The notes: generated from the letters alone by a model not told the origin. Positions 43,074 through 53,138 are shown, numbered from the stretch's first letter. The stretch is 64,000 nucleotides of DNA from Shimia sp047124445 (GCF_047124445.1 NZ_CP138921.1:1178001-1242000); one strand, 5' to 3'. Program-made: numbers and translations.

Positions 43074-46000
43074 CTAAAGGTCGATTTCAATCACCCCACC
43101 GGCCTCTTTTGCCCGGCTTTGGCAGAGGATCACAGCGCTCTCACGCTGCTTGTTGGACAGCACAAAATCGCGGTGCTCCACGTCACCAGAAATAAGCCCG
43201 CACTTGCAAACGCCACAAATCCCGTCGGCACATTTCACATCCACATGCACGCCGTTTTCCAGCAGCACGTCAGTGGCAATTTTATCCGCCGGAACAAGCA
43301 GTTCCCGCCCGTCCTTGAGTTTCAAAGTGAAGTCGAAATTCTCATATTCCGGCTGCTCCGGCACATTGAAATACTCCAAATGCCGCGCCTCTTCCGGGAA
43401 GCCCTGCCGCTCTGCAGCCTGCATCACACCGTCCATGAACCGATCCGGCCCACAGGTATAGACATGCCAACCCTCCTGATAGCCACCAAGGACCGCATCC
43501 AAATCCGCCCGCGTGCCTTTGTCGGAGAAGTGGAACACCACCTTGTCCGCCCAGGGCATCGCTTTGAGATCATTGATATATCCAGCCCCATCTTCGCGGC
43601 TTGCTGAATAATGCAACGCAAAATCCCGGCCCAGATCATGCAGGCGATGGGCAAAGGCAATCATCGGCGTAATGCCGATCCCGCCGCCCATCAGGAAGCT
43701 CTTTGTGGCGTCCTCAACCAGCTCAAAATGGTTGATGGGCTTAGACACAAAAACCTTGCGCCCTTCGCGAAAAATCCTGTGCAGGAAGGCACTTCCGCCC
43801 CGCCCCTCGTCTTCGCGCAACACACCGATCTGATACTTTGACCGATCTTTAGGATCTCCAGACATGCTGTACTGGCGCAAAAACTCCGGCGCGACCAACA
43901 CATCCAAATGCCCGCCAGCCGTCCATTCCGGCAACGGCGTGCCGTCCAAAGTCTGGAATTCATACTTGGTCACATCCGCCGTCATCGGCTCCACATGCGA
44001 AATCTGCACCTGCAATACCGGCGCATCTTCTGCATCCGGAACCACGTAGCGGTCAACCACACTGTCATCACCCGAGGCCACGCGCGCTTTGTATTCATCA
44101 GCAGAAACCATTGATTCATAGGCTTGAATCCCCGCCTCCCGATCCATCGGGAACGGATAGGGCCACGGGTGCGGGGCCAGCGCCGCCGGATAGACCGCCA
44201 ACGTCTGATCCTCATATTTCAGGTCCAGATCTTTCTGCAAATCCCGACGGTTGAGCGGGTGCTGCGTCGGCCGATAGGCCCCGTCTTCCTCCAGCTCAAT
44301 GTCCCACCACCACTTCTTGGTGTCGTTCAAACCGCCATTGCCAACCGCGTCGTCCAATTTGGCCAAAGGTTTGGCTAGGCTCGGGAAATTGCTCGCCGCC
44401 CAGCGGAACGGCGCCTCGGCAAACAGCCCCTCTAGGTTCCAAGGGCAGGTCTTCATGCACCGCCCACACATCGATCCGCCCGGCGTGGAAATCCGATAGG
44501 TCGCACATTTCTGGCTGTCCGACTTCCAGATTTCATAGCCGTTGAACATCAGTTTCGGGCCAGCCGTGATCGCCCCAGACGGACATTCCCGCGCGCATTT
44601 GTTGCAGTTCTCACAGAAGTTTTGCAGTCCAAAATCAATGGGTTGGTCGTGATCCATCGGCATGTCCGTGGTCACCGCCCCAGACTTCAAGCGCGGCCCC
44701 AGATAAGGGTTCAGGATCACCTCGCCAATCCGGCTGACCTCGCCCAAACCGGACAGCAACAACAAAGGCGGCTGCAGCACTTCGCCGTCCATCACCGTAT
44801 GCGCCTTGGCCTTGTAGCCCAAGTTCCGGATCTGCTGCGCAATCACCCCACCAAGGAGGGAAAACCGCAGATACGCCCGCATGGACTGCGCCACGCTGAT
44901 CCAGTCATCGCCGCTGGCGCCCTCCATGGTCTCATAGCCCTGATCCACAATCATGCTGATCGCATTGTCGTGCACCGGATTGATCGGCGTGCCCGTCGCG
45001 TCATGGCTGTACCACGCCCACTCCGGACAGCGGCTCAAGCCCACCGCATCCACGCCAAGGAAGTAGGTCGCCGCTTTTAGGTTCGCCGCGTTACGCTCTG
45101 AATCCGTTGGTTTTTTGACCTCTGCGCTGGCGCCATCTTGCAGCAACACAAACGCTCCCAAGGCCCGCCGCTGCGCCATGCTTGGCGCGGCTTTACGCAC
45201 GTAGTAACCGCCTTTGGCTGCATCCTGTAGCGATTTACCCATGTCGCCAAACTGCACCCGCGCAAACATATCCGCGCGTTTCGGCACCCGCGCCACATTG
45301 GCCTCATCGATGTAGGTCGTCGGCGTCTCCACCCGCTTCAGCCGCTCAAACGGCTGCGCGCCTTTCACGTAATCCCGATTGCGGAACGGGTCTTGGTTCA
45401 TCGCCGATTTGGCAAAGCCTTTTCCCAGCCACCACGCCGGTCCCTGCGTCTTGAACCATGGCTGCTCTGCCATTGGCGCCAACGCGCCATCATGCGCCAG
45501 CTCCATGTCGGTGGTGATCACCGCCAAGCCATACCGCGTGCCCAACCACGGCGCCACCAAGGTGCCATCTTCGCAGGACACCAACCCAGCCGACAGCGCC
45601 ACCTTGCCCAAATCCACGTCAGAGGACGTCGCCGTATGCGCCTTGGCGCCAAAGCCCAACAGTCTGATGTAATTGGCAATAACCACAGCCACCTCGGTGG
45701 CACGCAAACAGGCCCGATGGTCCTGCGCGTCCAAAATCCAGTCACTGCCCGGCTCACCCCGCTCCGGATCCCGGTGGTGTTCAATCAAAAACACCAGCGC
45801 GTGTTTGTGGCTTTCAATCGAGCTCGGCGGCATTTCCATGGAATCCTTGAGATCGGCCATAATCAGGTCGATCCCCGCCGCCAGAGACTTGATCTGCCGC
45901 GTGCGCAGCGCCTCGGCCAGCCGATCAATATCCGGATTGCGCCGCTGCACATCCAGCCGCGCGGCATCGGTCAGCGGCCCAACACCCACCATCGAGGCAT

Positions 46001-46286
46001 CATTGAAATACCCGAATGATTTCAGATGGTTTGCGCGCTCCACAGGGTCACTCGGAATCTCCGACTGCACGCCATTGACCATCCCATCGCGCAGCGCATC
46101 CATCATCGCCTGGAATTCTCCCATGGCGTTCACGATGCTCTCGGGCTGCTCTGGGCGATGGAAGGTCAACACGGGGTCATCAGGCACATTGCGCCATGCA
46201 GCAGTGTCCTGCCGCTTTAGTCGTTCCAATGGGTACGGGCCCAGATGCACTGGCCGCGCCTTGTCGGAAAAAAACTTGATCCCCAT
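43074..46286 (-). CDS. Self-sufficient reductive dehalogenase fused to ferredoxin reductase
   Basis: A 1070-residue fusion resembling catabolic reductive dehalogenases (BhbA/NpRdhA type). Residues 1-300 look like a degenerate copy of the cobalamin-binding fold; the core is about 340-640, with Tyr426 in WAWYSHDA and Lys492/Lys494 in NLGYKAKAH as candidate catalytic residues, and VTTDMPMDHDQPID. Two 4Fe-4S motifs follow: CENCNKCARECP (558-569) and CATYRI..CGRCMKTCP (594-614). Residues 755-960 are a ferredoxin-NADP-reductase-like domain (RQYSMSG, GGGIGITPM, YTCGP), and 985-1070 a plant-type 2Fe-2S domain (CADGICGVCKC, ILCQS). It lacks a Tat signal and RdhB partner, so it should act in the cytoplasm using NAD(P)H. 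AAGGA seven bases upstream supports this start. Confidence 0.9.
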   Translation of the reverse strand: MGIKFFSDKARPVHLGPYPLERLKRQDTAAWRNVPDDPVLTFHRPEQPESIVNAMGEFQAMMDALRDGMVNGVQSEIPSDPVERANHLKSFGYFNDASMVGVGPLTDAARLDVQRRNPDIDRLAEALRTRQIKSLAAGIDLIMADLKDSMEMPPSSIESHKHALVFLIEHHRDPERGEPGSDWILDAQDHRACLRATEVAVVIANYIRLLGFGAKAHTATSSDVDLGKVALSAGLVSCEDGTLVAPWLGTRYGLAVITTDMELAHDGALAPMAEQPWFKTQGPAWWLGKGFAKSAMNQDPFRNRDYVKGAQPFERLKRVETPTTYIDEANVARVPKRADMFARVQFGDMGKSLQDAAKGGYYVRKAAPSMAQRRALGAFVLLQDGASAEVKKPTDSERNAANLKAATYFLGVDAVGLSRCPEWAWYSHDATGTPINPVHDNAISMIVDQGYETMEGASGDDWISVAQSMRAYLRFSLLGGVIAQQIRNLGYKAKAHTVMDGEVLQPPLLLLSGLGEVSRIGEVILNPYLGPRLKSGAVTTDMPMDHDQPIDFGLQNFCENCNKCARECPSGAITAGPKLMFNGYEIWKSDSQKCATYRISTPGGSMCGRCMKTCPWNLEGLFAEAPFRWAASNFPSLAKPLAKLDDAVGNGGLNDTKKWWWDIELEEDGAYRPTQHPLNRRDLQKDLDLKYEDQTLAVYPAALAPHPWPYPFPMDREAGIQAYESMVSADEYKARVASGDDSVVDRYVVPDAEDAPVLQVQISHVEPMTADVTKYEFQTLDGTPLPEWTAGGHLDVLVAPEFLRQYSMSGDPKDRSKYQIGVLREDEGRGGSAFLHRIFREGRKVFVSKPINHFELVEDATKSFLMGGGIGITPMIAFAHRLHDLGRDFALHYSASREDGAGYINDLKAMPWADKVVFHFSDKGTRADLDAVLGGYQEGWHVYTCGPDRFMDGVMQAAERQGFPEEARHLEYFNVPEQPEYENFDFTLKLKDGRELLVPADKIATDVLLENGVHVDVKCADGICGVCKCGLISGDVEHRDFVLSNKQRESAVILCQSRAKEAGGVIEIDL

Positions 46287-46351
46287 AATCGTCCTTCGCG
46301 CTCGTCTGCCACGCCATCCCCGGCGCAACAGTTCTTAACAGGTTCAGTACG

Positions 46352-47050
46352 TCAGCTTTTTGTAACCATCAACGCCAGTTCGACCGGCGCGAGCCTCTCA
46401 ATTGTGCCGCGGATGACGTCCCCGGCGACAACCGGCCCCACGCCAGACGGCGTGCCTGTCATCACCACGTCCCCGGGCCCTAGGTGATAGAATTTCGACA
46501 GATGCATCACAATCTCGGTTGGCGACCAAACCATGTCGCTCAACTTGCCAGACTGACGCGGTGCCCCGTTCACAGACAGCACAATTTCCTGATCGCCCAA
46601 TGCGCCAAAATCTTCGGCTCGCGTCAGCTCGGCGAACACCGCTGACCCTTCAACATCTTTGCCCAACGACCACGGCCGCCGATGATCCTTGCCATCTTGC
46701 TGCCGATCCCGCCGCGTCATGTCCAAGGCACATCCATAGGCATACACCGCTGCCGCAGCCTCCGCCTCATCGGCCTCAAACACCTCGGCGCCTATGGCGA
46801 AAGCCAGTTCCATTTCGTGATGATAGTTGGATGTGCCCGCGGGATACGCCAGTTTCGCGCCGCTCAACACCGCATGGGCCACAGACTTGGTGAAATACCA
46901 CGGTGCTTCGCGGTCCACTTGTCCGCCCATTTCAGCCGCGTGCGCCGCATAGTTGCGCCCGACACAAAAAATCCGCCGTACGGGATAACGCGCGGTTTCG
47001 CCCCTCACTGGAATGGCAAAAACCTCTGATGGGTCAAACAGGTAGCGCAT
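46352..47050 (-). CDS. Fumarylacetoacetate hydrolase family protein
   Basis: A 232-residue FAH-family protein. Motifs are FCVGRNYAAHAAEMG, PWYFTKS, the metal-binding HHEMELAFAIG, and VMHLSKFYHLGPGDVVMTGTPSGVGPV. Members act as hydrolases, isomerases or decarboxylases on acylpyruvate-type products of aromatic ring cleavage. It lies 65 bp upstream of the reductive dehalogenase gene in the same direction, so the two may belong to one pathway; this link is inference. The ATG at 47050 begins the conserved region. Confidence 0.9.
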   Translation of the reverse strand: MRYLFDPSEVFAIPVRGETARYPVRRIFCVGRNYAAHAAEMGGQVDREAPWYFTKSVAHAVLSGAKLAYPAGTSNYHHEMELAFAIGAEVFEADEAEAAAAVYAYGCALDMTRRDRQQDGKDHRRPWSLGKDVEGSAVFAELTRAEDFGALGDQEIVLSVNGAPRQSGKLSDMVWSPTEIVMHLSKFYHLGPGDVVMTGTPSGVGPVVAGDVIRGTIERLAPVELALMVTKS

Positions 47051-47141
47051 AATCTTCCTCCACAGCCTCCCTGCCAAAGGCAGCAGGGATACGCTGTTTT
47101 AGCGCTATCAAACGCCAGAAGGAAGCTGCCTCACTAGGGTG

Positions 47142-50100
47142 TTATGTGAACAGGAAGTTCCTGGGATCAGCCACCTGTGCCAACGACAGCTCCCCTTGCA
47201 ACAACATGCCGCCATGATCGCCCACATAGATCACAATGCCCTGCTCCACCTCGGAAATCGTCAGGTCATCAATCGAGGTGATGTCATCATAGTCCAAAGA
47301 GATCACATCGCGGCCCGGCTCAAAGTCTGTGATGATGTCGCCATCCATCATGTCTTCCAGCTCAAAGGCAAAGGTGTCCGCGCCGTTGTAGCCGGTCATA
47401 GTATCGCGACCGCTACCACCTTTCAGGGTGTCGCTGCCTTGGCCTCCATTCATGCTGTCGTTGTCGTCGCCACCACGCAGCACATCATCGCCTTCGTTGC
47501 CCAAAAGCGTGTCGGCACCCTGATTGCCAGAGATGCTGTCATTGCCTTCGCCGCCTTTGAGGCTGTCGTCGCCTGCGTGGCCATAAAGCGCGTCATTGCC
47601 TTCATCGCCATAGACAAAGTCATCCTGTTTGCCGCCTTCTATGCGGTCATTGCCTTCCCCGCCACGTACTGTGTCAAACCCGCCATTGGCGATGATGTTG
47701 TCATTGCCCTCGATGCCCAAAATGGAGTCATTGCCGTTGTCGGTGACAATTTCATCATCCCCGGAGGTGCCAACAACCTGACGCCCTTCCTCTGCAGGCG
47801 GTGGAGGATTGTCGCCAAATTCGAAAACCAGCTGCACCATCTCATAGGGGTTCAATGACAGATTGAGATCCGCCCCATCAACATCAACATCGGTCACAGT
47901 GGCGCGCACGTCATATTCGTTGAAATAATAAGGCTCCCCATCAATGATAGTGCTTTCCGCCTGCACATATTCACCGTTGTCGCGATACACCCCGTCAGAA
48001 CTGTCAGCGGACCGGTCATATCCCACCTTCACGCCATAGGCGTTCTCATACCCAGAAACCAGGCTGGACAGATCCAGATCAAGGTCCACCGCCTCTCCGG
48101 TCCGCGAGGCCACCTGCACCACAACCTTGCCATCCTCCTGATAGGCCTGAATCTCCATACGACCGTCGTCATTAGAGAAATTGGTCTCCAGAAGTTGCAT
48201 ACCCACCATTTCCGAAGACATCACATCAAAGGTCGCGCCGCGCACTGAGTTTACAACCCAGCCATCCTCATTCAGGATTGGCATATCCGAGCGGGTGCCG
48301 GCCAGCATCGAAGTGGTATTGTGCACCACCGGCCAGCCATGCGCGGCATCTGTGCCCCAGCTGACCATATACTCCATCATTTCCGGCAGAATACCGGACG
48401 AGCGGATACCGTTCTGCTCCAGATTGGTGGTCCGGATATTCCATTCCGTCACATGCAGATCGAGCTCTTTGTCAAAGTCGGCTTCCCAAATGGCGTAGTC
48501 ATTGGGAATAAATCCCTGCTCGTTGCCGTTACCGGTGAACTCATCATAGTCGCGACGGTAGTAATAATGTTCCACCACACCATCAATCGCCTCCCGCGCT
48601 TCCTCTGACAACAGGTCAATGATGTGTTGGTTGGCATCATCGCGACGCTCGCCAAACGGGCGATCATCCACAGACTCGTGATATTCACTGCCCTCATTTG
48701 GTGTGGCCATCTGCACAATAATGCTCGGCTGATCGTCCTCAGACACCCCGGCCCGCTCCATGCCTTCGGCCAAAGCCCGCGCGGCAATATCGGCTTTGGT
48801 GCCATAAGAGGTCTCGCCAATGGCCCAATACTCGTTACCAATCTCGATCGCTTCGATCTGATCGGCATAGTCAGTGACCATAATCTCGGCAAAGCGGGCA
48901 ATGTCGTCGTACTTGTCCTCATATTCTTCAATGGAATAGAGCTTGGTCGCGATCACCATGGTGACTTTTACGTCGGTGCCGTTGTCATGCGCCGCAATTG
49001 CCGCATCCAGCGCATTGCGCACCTCTTCGCGCAGCACCATCTCGCCGTCTTCATTTTCCTCCAGCTCAATCACATTGAGCCAGTCGATGCCTTCATTCTC
49101 GCCATCCAGCGAGTCGCCCTGACCGGCCGGGAAGCGGAAGTTCACGATATCCAACGCCCGCGCACCTTCCACATAGTTCTCCAGCGGCACGCCCATATCC
49201 GTGTTCACGCTGAACACCGCATTGGCGCCAAACATCTCTTGGGAAACATACATGCCAGTGCCCGACGAGCTTTGCAGCGTCATGGAAATTTGCGTGGCAT
49301 CATTGCCGCCACTGGTCGGGGCCACAGTGGTGGTCGGAGACGGGTTGAAATTGCCAATCCACAGGGTGTGATCCACGATCAAATTGGCATCAATCCCGTG
49401 CATCACCGCCATCATCCGGCCGTCATATTCCAGGATTGCATCGGTGCCGTTTTCATCCTGATAAATCACGAGATTGTCCGCCACATCCTCCGCGCTCAGC
49501 GGCGTGCCATCCGGCCCCAAAAGCGTCAGGAATTCCACTTCCTGATTAGCGGTAGAGAACTGATACCCATAGATTTCCACCGGTGCCATGCCGTCCTCGG
49601 TGGGCACATAGATGTCATAGGCATCCCGCCCTTCCTGGCCGGCAAGAATATCGCCCCCATCCGCTGTAAAGTGATCATTCCCGGCACCACCAAGGGCAAT
49701 GTCCTGCCCTTCAGCTCCAGTCACACTGTCCACAGTGTTGATCACGTCGTCGCCTTCCCCGCCATCCAACGTGTCGCCCCCAAGACCGCCAATCAGCGTG
49801 TCATCGCCCAAGCCGCCATGCATGTCGTCGTTGCGGACAACGTCTCCGGCATCGCCGGTCAACAGATCGTCCCCATCCAGACGCCCCGTCAACTCTGGTG
49901 AGAAGTTCCCAAGCCAATTTGAGTCGGACCGGAAGTCCTGGGCTTCATACCCTTCAATCACCACAACCAACTGATCATTGAAGAAAATATTGACTCCAGT
50001 GCCGTCCTCATTGTCTTCAAGCCGACCGCCATTCTCAAGGAGATCGTAGCTTGGGATCAACTCGCCGTTCTCGTCCAATAAGGACAAAAGATCCGTGGCC

Positions 50101-50903
50101 AGTTCGGCGCCTGGTGGATGAAACAACTGGAAATCCGTGATGGTGACAGGCGCACCACCGCCCACAACAACGCCAAAACGGTTCACGCCCTCCCCGCCGG
50201 TCAGGATGTCGCCATCATCGCCAACCAACCGATCGTTTCCGATGCCGCCCAAAAGGGTATCTGGCGCCCCATCTTCGGACTCTTCATCCAGCCCGATCAG
50301 CAGATCATCCCCCTGATCGCCGCGCAAGTAGTCAACCCCGCCACCGGAAACCAGCACGTCATCACCGGGTGAGCCTATCAACGTATCATCACCGGCATTG
50401 CCAAACAGGAAGTCGTCCCCCTTGCCGCCCTTGACCAGATCATTGCCGTCGTTACCACTGATCACGTCCACGCCGTGCCGGCCAAGCACAACATCGTCGC
50501 CCGCATCGCCGTCGATCAGATCATTGCCGTGGCCACCATCCAGACGATCGTTCCCCCCCGCGCCCGACATCGTGTCGTCGCGCTCGGTGCCCATCAGCGT
50601 GTCATCGTCCTCAGTTCCAGAGATCTCTTCACCGGGATTGGCCGCAAGCGGCTCATCTGCGGACGTTGCATCACTCCATCCAAGATCAACAAGAATGTCT
50701 TCAATGTCGCGCACCACATCTCCAACGGAGTCGCCCGGCGCATCCCCCGTGGTATCCCCACCGGTCACGGTGTCATCACGGGTGTCCGGAGTGCCATCCC
50801 CCCCGCCATCGCCGCTGCCGTCCCCGCCCGATCCGGTAGAGCCATCAACAGTGGCCGCAGCCACGCCAGCCAACAAAGGCAATAAAACGCTCAAAAAAAA
50901 CAT
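47142..50903 (-). CDS. RTX protein with glycoside-hydrolase-like core
   Basis: A 1253-residue secreted protein. A hydrophobic start (FFLSVLLPLLAGVAAATVD), common in Roseobacter RTX proteins, precedes a Gly/Asp linker. Calcium-binding GGxGxDxLx repeats occur at about 98-250, 345-420 and 1035-1190. Between them, about 545-930, is a region like clan GH-A glycosidases: IEIGNEYW near residue 688 (acid/base Asn-Glu) and LHVTEWNIRT near 819 (nucleophile Glu), about 130 residues apart. It is then followed by a beta domain. The C-terminus ends LAQVADPRNFLFT, typical of type I export. Likely an exported polysaccharide-degrading enzyme; the substrate is not evident. No exporter adjoins it. Confidence 0.85.
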   Translation of the reverse strand: MFFLSVLLPLLAGVAAATVDGSTGSGGDGSGDGGGDGTPDTRDDTVTGGDTTGDAPGDSVGDVVRDIEDILVDLGWSDATSADEPLAANPGEEISGTEDDDTLMGTERDDTMSGAGGNDRLDGGHGNDLIDGDAGDDVVLGRHGVDVISGNDGNDLVKGGKGDDFLFGNAGDDTLIGSPGDDVLVSGGGVDYLRGDQGDDLLIGLDEESEDGAPDTLLGGIGNDRLVGDDGDILTGGEGVNRFGVVVGGGAPVTITDFQLFHPPGAELATDLLSLLDENGELIPSYDLLENGGRLEDNEDGTGVNIFFNDQLVVVIEGYEAQDFRSDSNWLGNFSPELTGRLDGDDLLTGDAGDVVRNDDMHGGLGDDTLIGGLGGDTLDGGEGDDVINTVDSVTGAEGQDIALGGAGNDHFTADGGDILAGQEGRDAYDIYVPTEDGMAPVEIYGYQFSTANQEVEFLTLLGPDGTPLSAEDVADNLVIYQDENGTDAILEYDGRMMAVMHGIDANLIVDHTLWIGNFNPSPTTTVAPTSGGNDATQISMTLQSSSGTGMYVSQEMFGANAVFSVNTDMGVPLENYVEGARALDIVNFRFPAGQGDSLDGENEGIDWLNVIELEENEDGEMVLREEVRNALDAAIAAHDNGTDVKVTMVIATKLYSIEEYEDKYDDIARFAEIMVTDYADQIEAIEIGNEYWAIGETSYGTKADIAARALAEGMERAGVSEDDQPSIIVQMATPNEGSEYHESVDDRPFGERRDDANQHIIDLLSEEAREAIDGVVEHYYYRRDYDEFTGNGNEQGFIPNDYAIWEADFDKELDLHVTEWNIRTTNLEQNGIRSSGILPEMMEYMVSWGTDAAHGWPVVHNTTSMLAGTRSDMPILNEDGWVVNSVRGATFDVMSSEMVGMQLLETNFSNDDGRMEIQAYQEDGKVVVQVASRTGEAVDLDLDLSSLVSGYENAYGVKVGYDRSADSSDGVYRDNGEYVQAESTIIDGEPYYFNEYDVRATVTDVDVDGADLNLSLNPYEMVQLVFEFGDNPPPPAEEGRQVVGTSGDDEIVTDNGNDSILGIEGNDNIIANGGFDTVRGGEGNDRIEGGKQDDFVYGDEGNDALYGHAGDDSLKGGEGNDSISGNQGADTLLGNEGDDVLRGGDDNDSMNGGQGSDTLKGGSGRDTMTGYNGADTFAFELEDMMDGDIITDFEPGRDVISLDYDDITSIDDLTISEVEQGIVIYVGDHGGMLLQGELSLAQVADPRNFLFT

Positions 50904-51386
50904 AGACTGCCCCCACAGGATTTGTCGGTAATTGAAAAAGTAGTCGGAGATAGTGCCAGCCCCTCCAGCCTATCGCCAAAATTGTGCGGTGGTTAAGAAA
51001 AATTTTATACGAACTGTTTCCATATCCGGAACAGTTGCGCACCAAGGGCGCGTTTTCAGCACCAAACGGCTAAAATCACATCTCCGCGATCCTGAGCCGG
51101 CTCCTCAAATCCACCGACGAATCCGAAGAGGCCAGCGAGCATTTGCGCGCTTCTGCGAACAAATCGAACATAGACAGAATCGCAAATCTGACGCAATTTC
51201 GTGACAGACCTTCTCACTTCCGCTAAGTTAGCGTTTGCATTTTCACAATATTTTGCAATTACTTAAAGCCACACAGCGCCGACACTCGAGCCATCTACTA
51301 AATTATTAGTTGACTGAAAAAAGCGCATTTGACACCTTTAGGCATCCGGTCTGCTAGGCTGGTCTACAAACATTTGGGAGGACAAG
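50904..51386. promoter_or_regulatory. Divergent promoter region, RTX gene and glycerol operon
   Basis: This 483-bp gene-free stretch separates the RTX gene (leftward) from the binding-protein gene of the glycerol-type operon (rightward). Its right half is AT-rich (about 51230-51320). A TTGACA at 51329-51334 could be a -35 box, but the facing -10 (around TGCTAGGCT, 51352-51360) is poor, suggesting an activator-dependent promoter. No known operator was recognised. The ribosome site GGGAGGA lies 6 to 10 bases before the ATG at 51387. Confidence 0.45.
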
Positions 51387-53123
51387 ATGCGGAAGTATCT
51401 TATCTCCGCCGTCGCGGCGTCTGCCGTGATTGCGGGTACACAATCGCTTTATGCCGACGAAGCGGCAGCCAAGCGCTGGATCGACGCAGAGTTCCAGCCG
51501 TCTTCGCTGTCCAAAGACGAGCAGATGAGCGAAATGCAGTGGTTCATCTCCGCTGCACAGCCCTATGCGGGCATGGAAATCAACGTGCTGTCGGAAGGCA
51601 TTCCGACCCACGGCTATGAGGCCGAAGTTCTGACCAAGGCCTTTGAAGAAATCACCGGCATCAAGGTCAACCACCAGATCCTCGGCGAGGGCGAAGTGGT
51701 TCAGGCTGTTCAGACACAGATGCAGACCAAGCGGAACCTCTATGACGGCTACGTCAACGACTCCGACCTGATCGGCACGCACTCCCGCCTGCAGTTGGCT
51801 TACAACCTGACCGACATGATGGCAGGCGAATGGTCCGGCACCACCTCACCGACTCTGGATCTGGATGACTTCATGGGCACCCAGTTCACCACCGGCCCGG
51901 ATGGGGATCTGTATCAGCTGCCAGACCAACAGTTCGCAAACCTCTACTGGTTCCGCAAAGACTGGTTTGACCGCGAAGACCTGCAAGACGCCTTCAAAGC
52001 CAAATACGGCTATGACCTGGGCGTGCCAGTCAACTGGTCTGCTTATGAGGACATCGCAGAGTTCTTCTCCAAAGACGTGAAGAACATCGACGGCGTCGAC
52101 ATCTACGGCCACATGGACTACGGCAAACGCGCCCCTGACCTTGGCTGGCGTATGACCGACGCATGGCTCTCCATGGCGGGCGCAGGCTCCAAAGGCGAAC
52201 CAAACGGTGTTCCGATCGACGAATGGGGCATCCGCATGGAAGAAGGCTCCTGTAACCCGGCTGGCGCATCCGTCACCCGCGGTGGTGCCGCCAACGGTCC
52301 AGCCGCGGTCTACGCGATCCGCAAATGGGACGAATGGCTGCGCAACTACGCCCCTCCCGGTGCGGCGTCTTACGACTTCTACCAGTCACTGCCAGCCCTG
52401 GCACAAGGCAACGTGGCCCAGCAAATCTTCTGGTACACCGCCTTTACCGCAGACATGGTGAAGCCTCAGTCTGAAGGCAACAACACCGTGGACGGCGACG
52501 GCAACCCACTGTGGCGTATGGCACCAAGCCCACACGGCCCATATTGGGAAGAAGGCCAGAAGGTTGGCTATCAGGACGTGGGCTCCTGGACCTTCCTGAA
52601 GTCCACCCCATCGGACCGCGCACAAGCCGCATGGCTCTACGCTCAGTTCGTGACTTCCAAAACGGTTGACGTAAAGAAGTCCCACGTGGGTCTGACCTTC
52701 ATCCGTGACAGCTCTGTGAACCACGAAAGCTTCACCGAGCGCGCCCCGAAACTGGGTGGTCTGGTGGAATTCTACCGCTCGCCTGATCGTGTGGCATGGT
52801 CCCCAACCGGCGTGAACGTGCCGGATTATCCGAAGCTGGCGCAAATCTGGTGGCAGCAGATCGGTGACGTGAACTCCGGTGCCTTTACACCGCAGGAAGC
52901 GATGGACCGTCTCGCCGAAGAAATGGACATCACCATGGCCCGTATGCAGCGCGCAGACGAAGCCCAGAATGTCTACGGCGGCTGCGGCCCACGTCTGAAC
53001 GAAGAGAAAGACGCAGAGTGGTGGTTTGCCAACGGCGGCGCGAAGCCAAAGCTGGACAACGAAAAGCCACAGGGCGAGACCGTCAACTACGACGACCTCG
53101 TAGCCCGCTGGAGCTCTAACTAA
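51387..53123 (+). CDS. glpV: Glycerol-type ABC transporter substrate-binding protein
   Basis: A 578-residue periplasmic binding protein with a signal peptide (1-23, ISAVAASAVIAGTQSLYA). It is larger than ordinary sugar-binding proteins. Blocks such as GMEINVLSEGIPTHGYE, GPDGDLYQLPDQQFANLYWFRKDWF, NVAQQIFWYTAFTADM and PDYPKLAQIWWQQIGD match the GlpV-type binding protein of the Rhizobium GlpSTPQUV glycerol system. The identity rests on the presence of the GlpU-type gene in the same operon. Two strong hairpins follow, expected to keep this mRNA more abundant than the transporter part. Confidence 0.85.
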   Translation: MRKYLISAVAASAVIAGTQSLYADEAAAKRWIDAEFQPSSLSKDEQMSEMQWFISAAQPYAGMEINVLSEGIPTHGYEAEVLTKAFEEITGIKVNHQILGEGEVVQAVQTQMQTKRNLYDGYVNDSDLIGTHSRLQLAYNLTDMMAGEWSGTTSPTLDLDDFMGTQFTTGPDGDLYQLPDQQFANLYWFRKDWFDREDLQDAFKAKYGYDLGVPVNWSAYEDIAEFFSKDVKNIDGVDIYGHMDYGKRAPDLGWRMTDAWLSMAGAGSKGEPNGVPIDEWGIRMEEGSCNPAGASVTRGGAANGPAAVYAIRKWDEWLRNYAPPGAASYDFYQSLPALAQGNVAQQIFWYTAFTADMVKPQSEGNNTVDGDGNPLWRMAPSPHGPYWEEGQKVGYQDVGSWTFLKSTPSDRAQAAWLYAQFVTSKTVDVKKSHVGLTFIRDSSVNHESFTERAPKLGGLVEFYRSPDRVAWSPTGVNVPDYPKLAQIWWQQIGDVNSGAFTPQEAMDRLAEEMDITMARMQRADEAQNVYGGCGPRLNEEKDAEWWFANGGAKPKLDNEKPQGETVNYDDLVARWSSN

Positions 53124-53138
53124 AAGCTGTCGCGCAAA

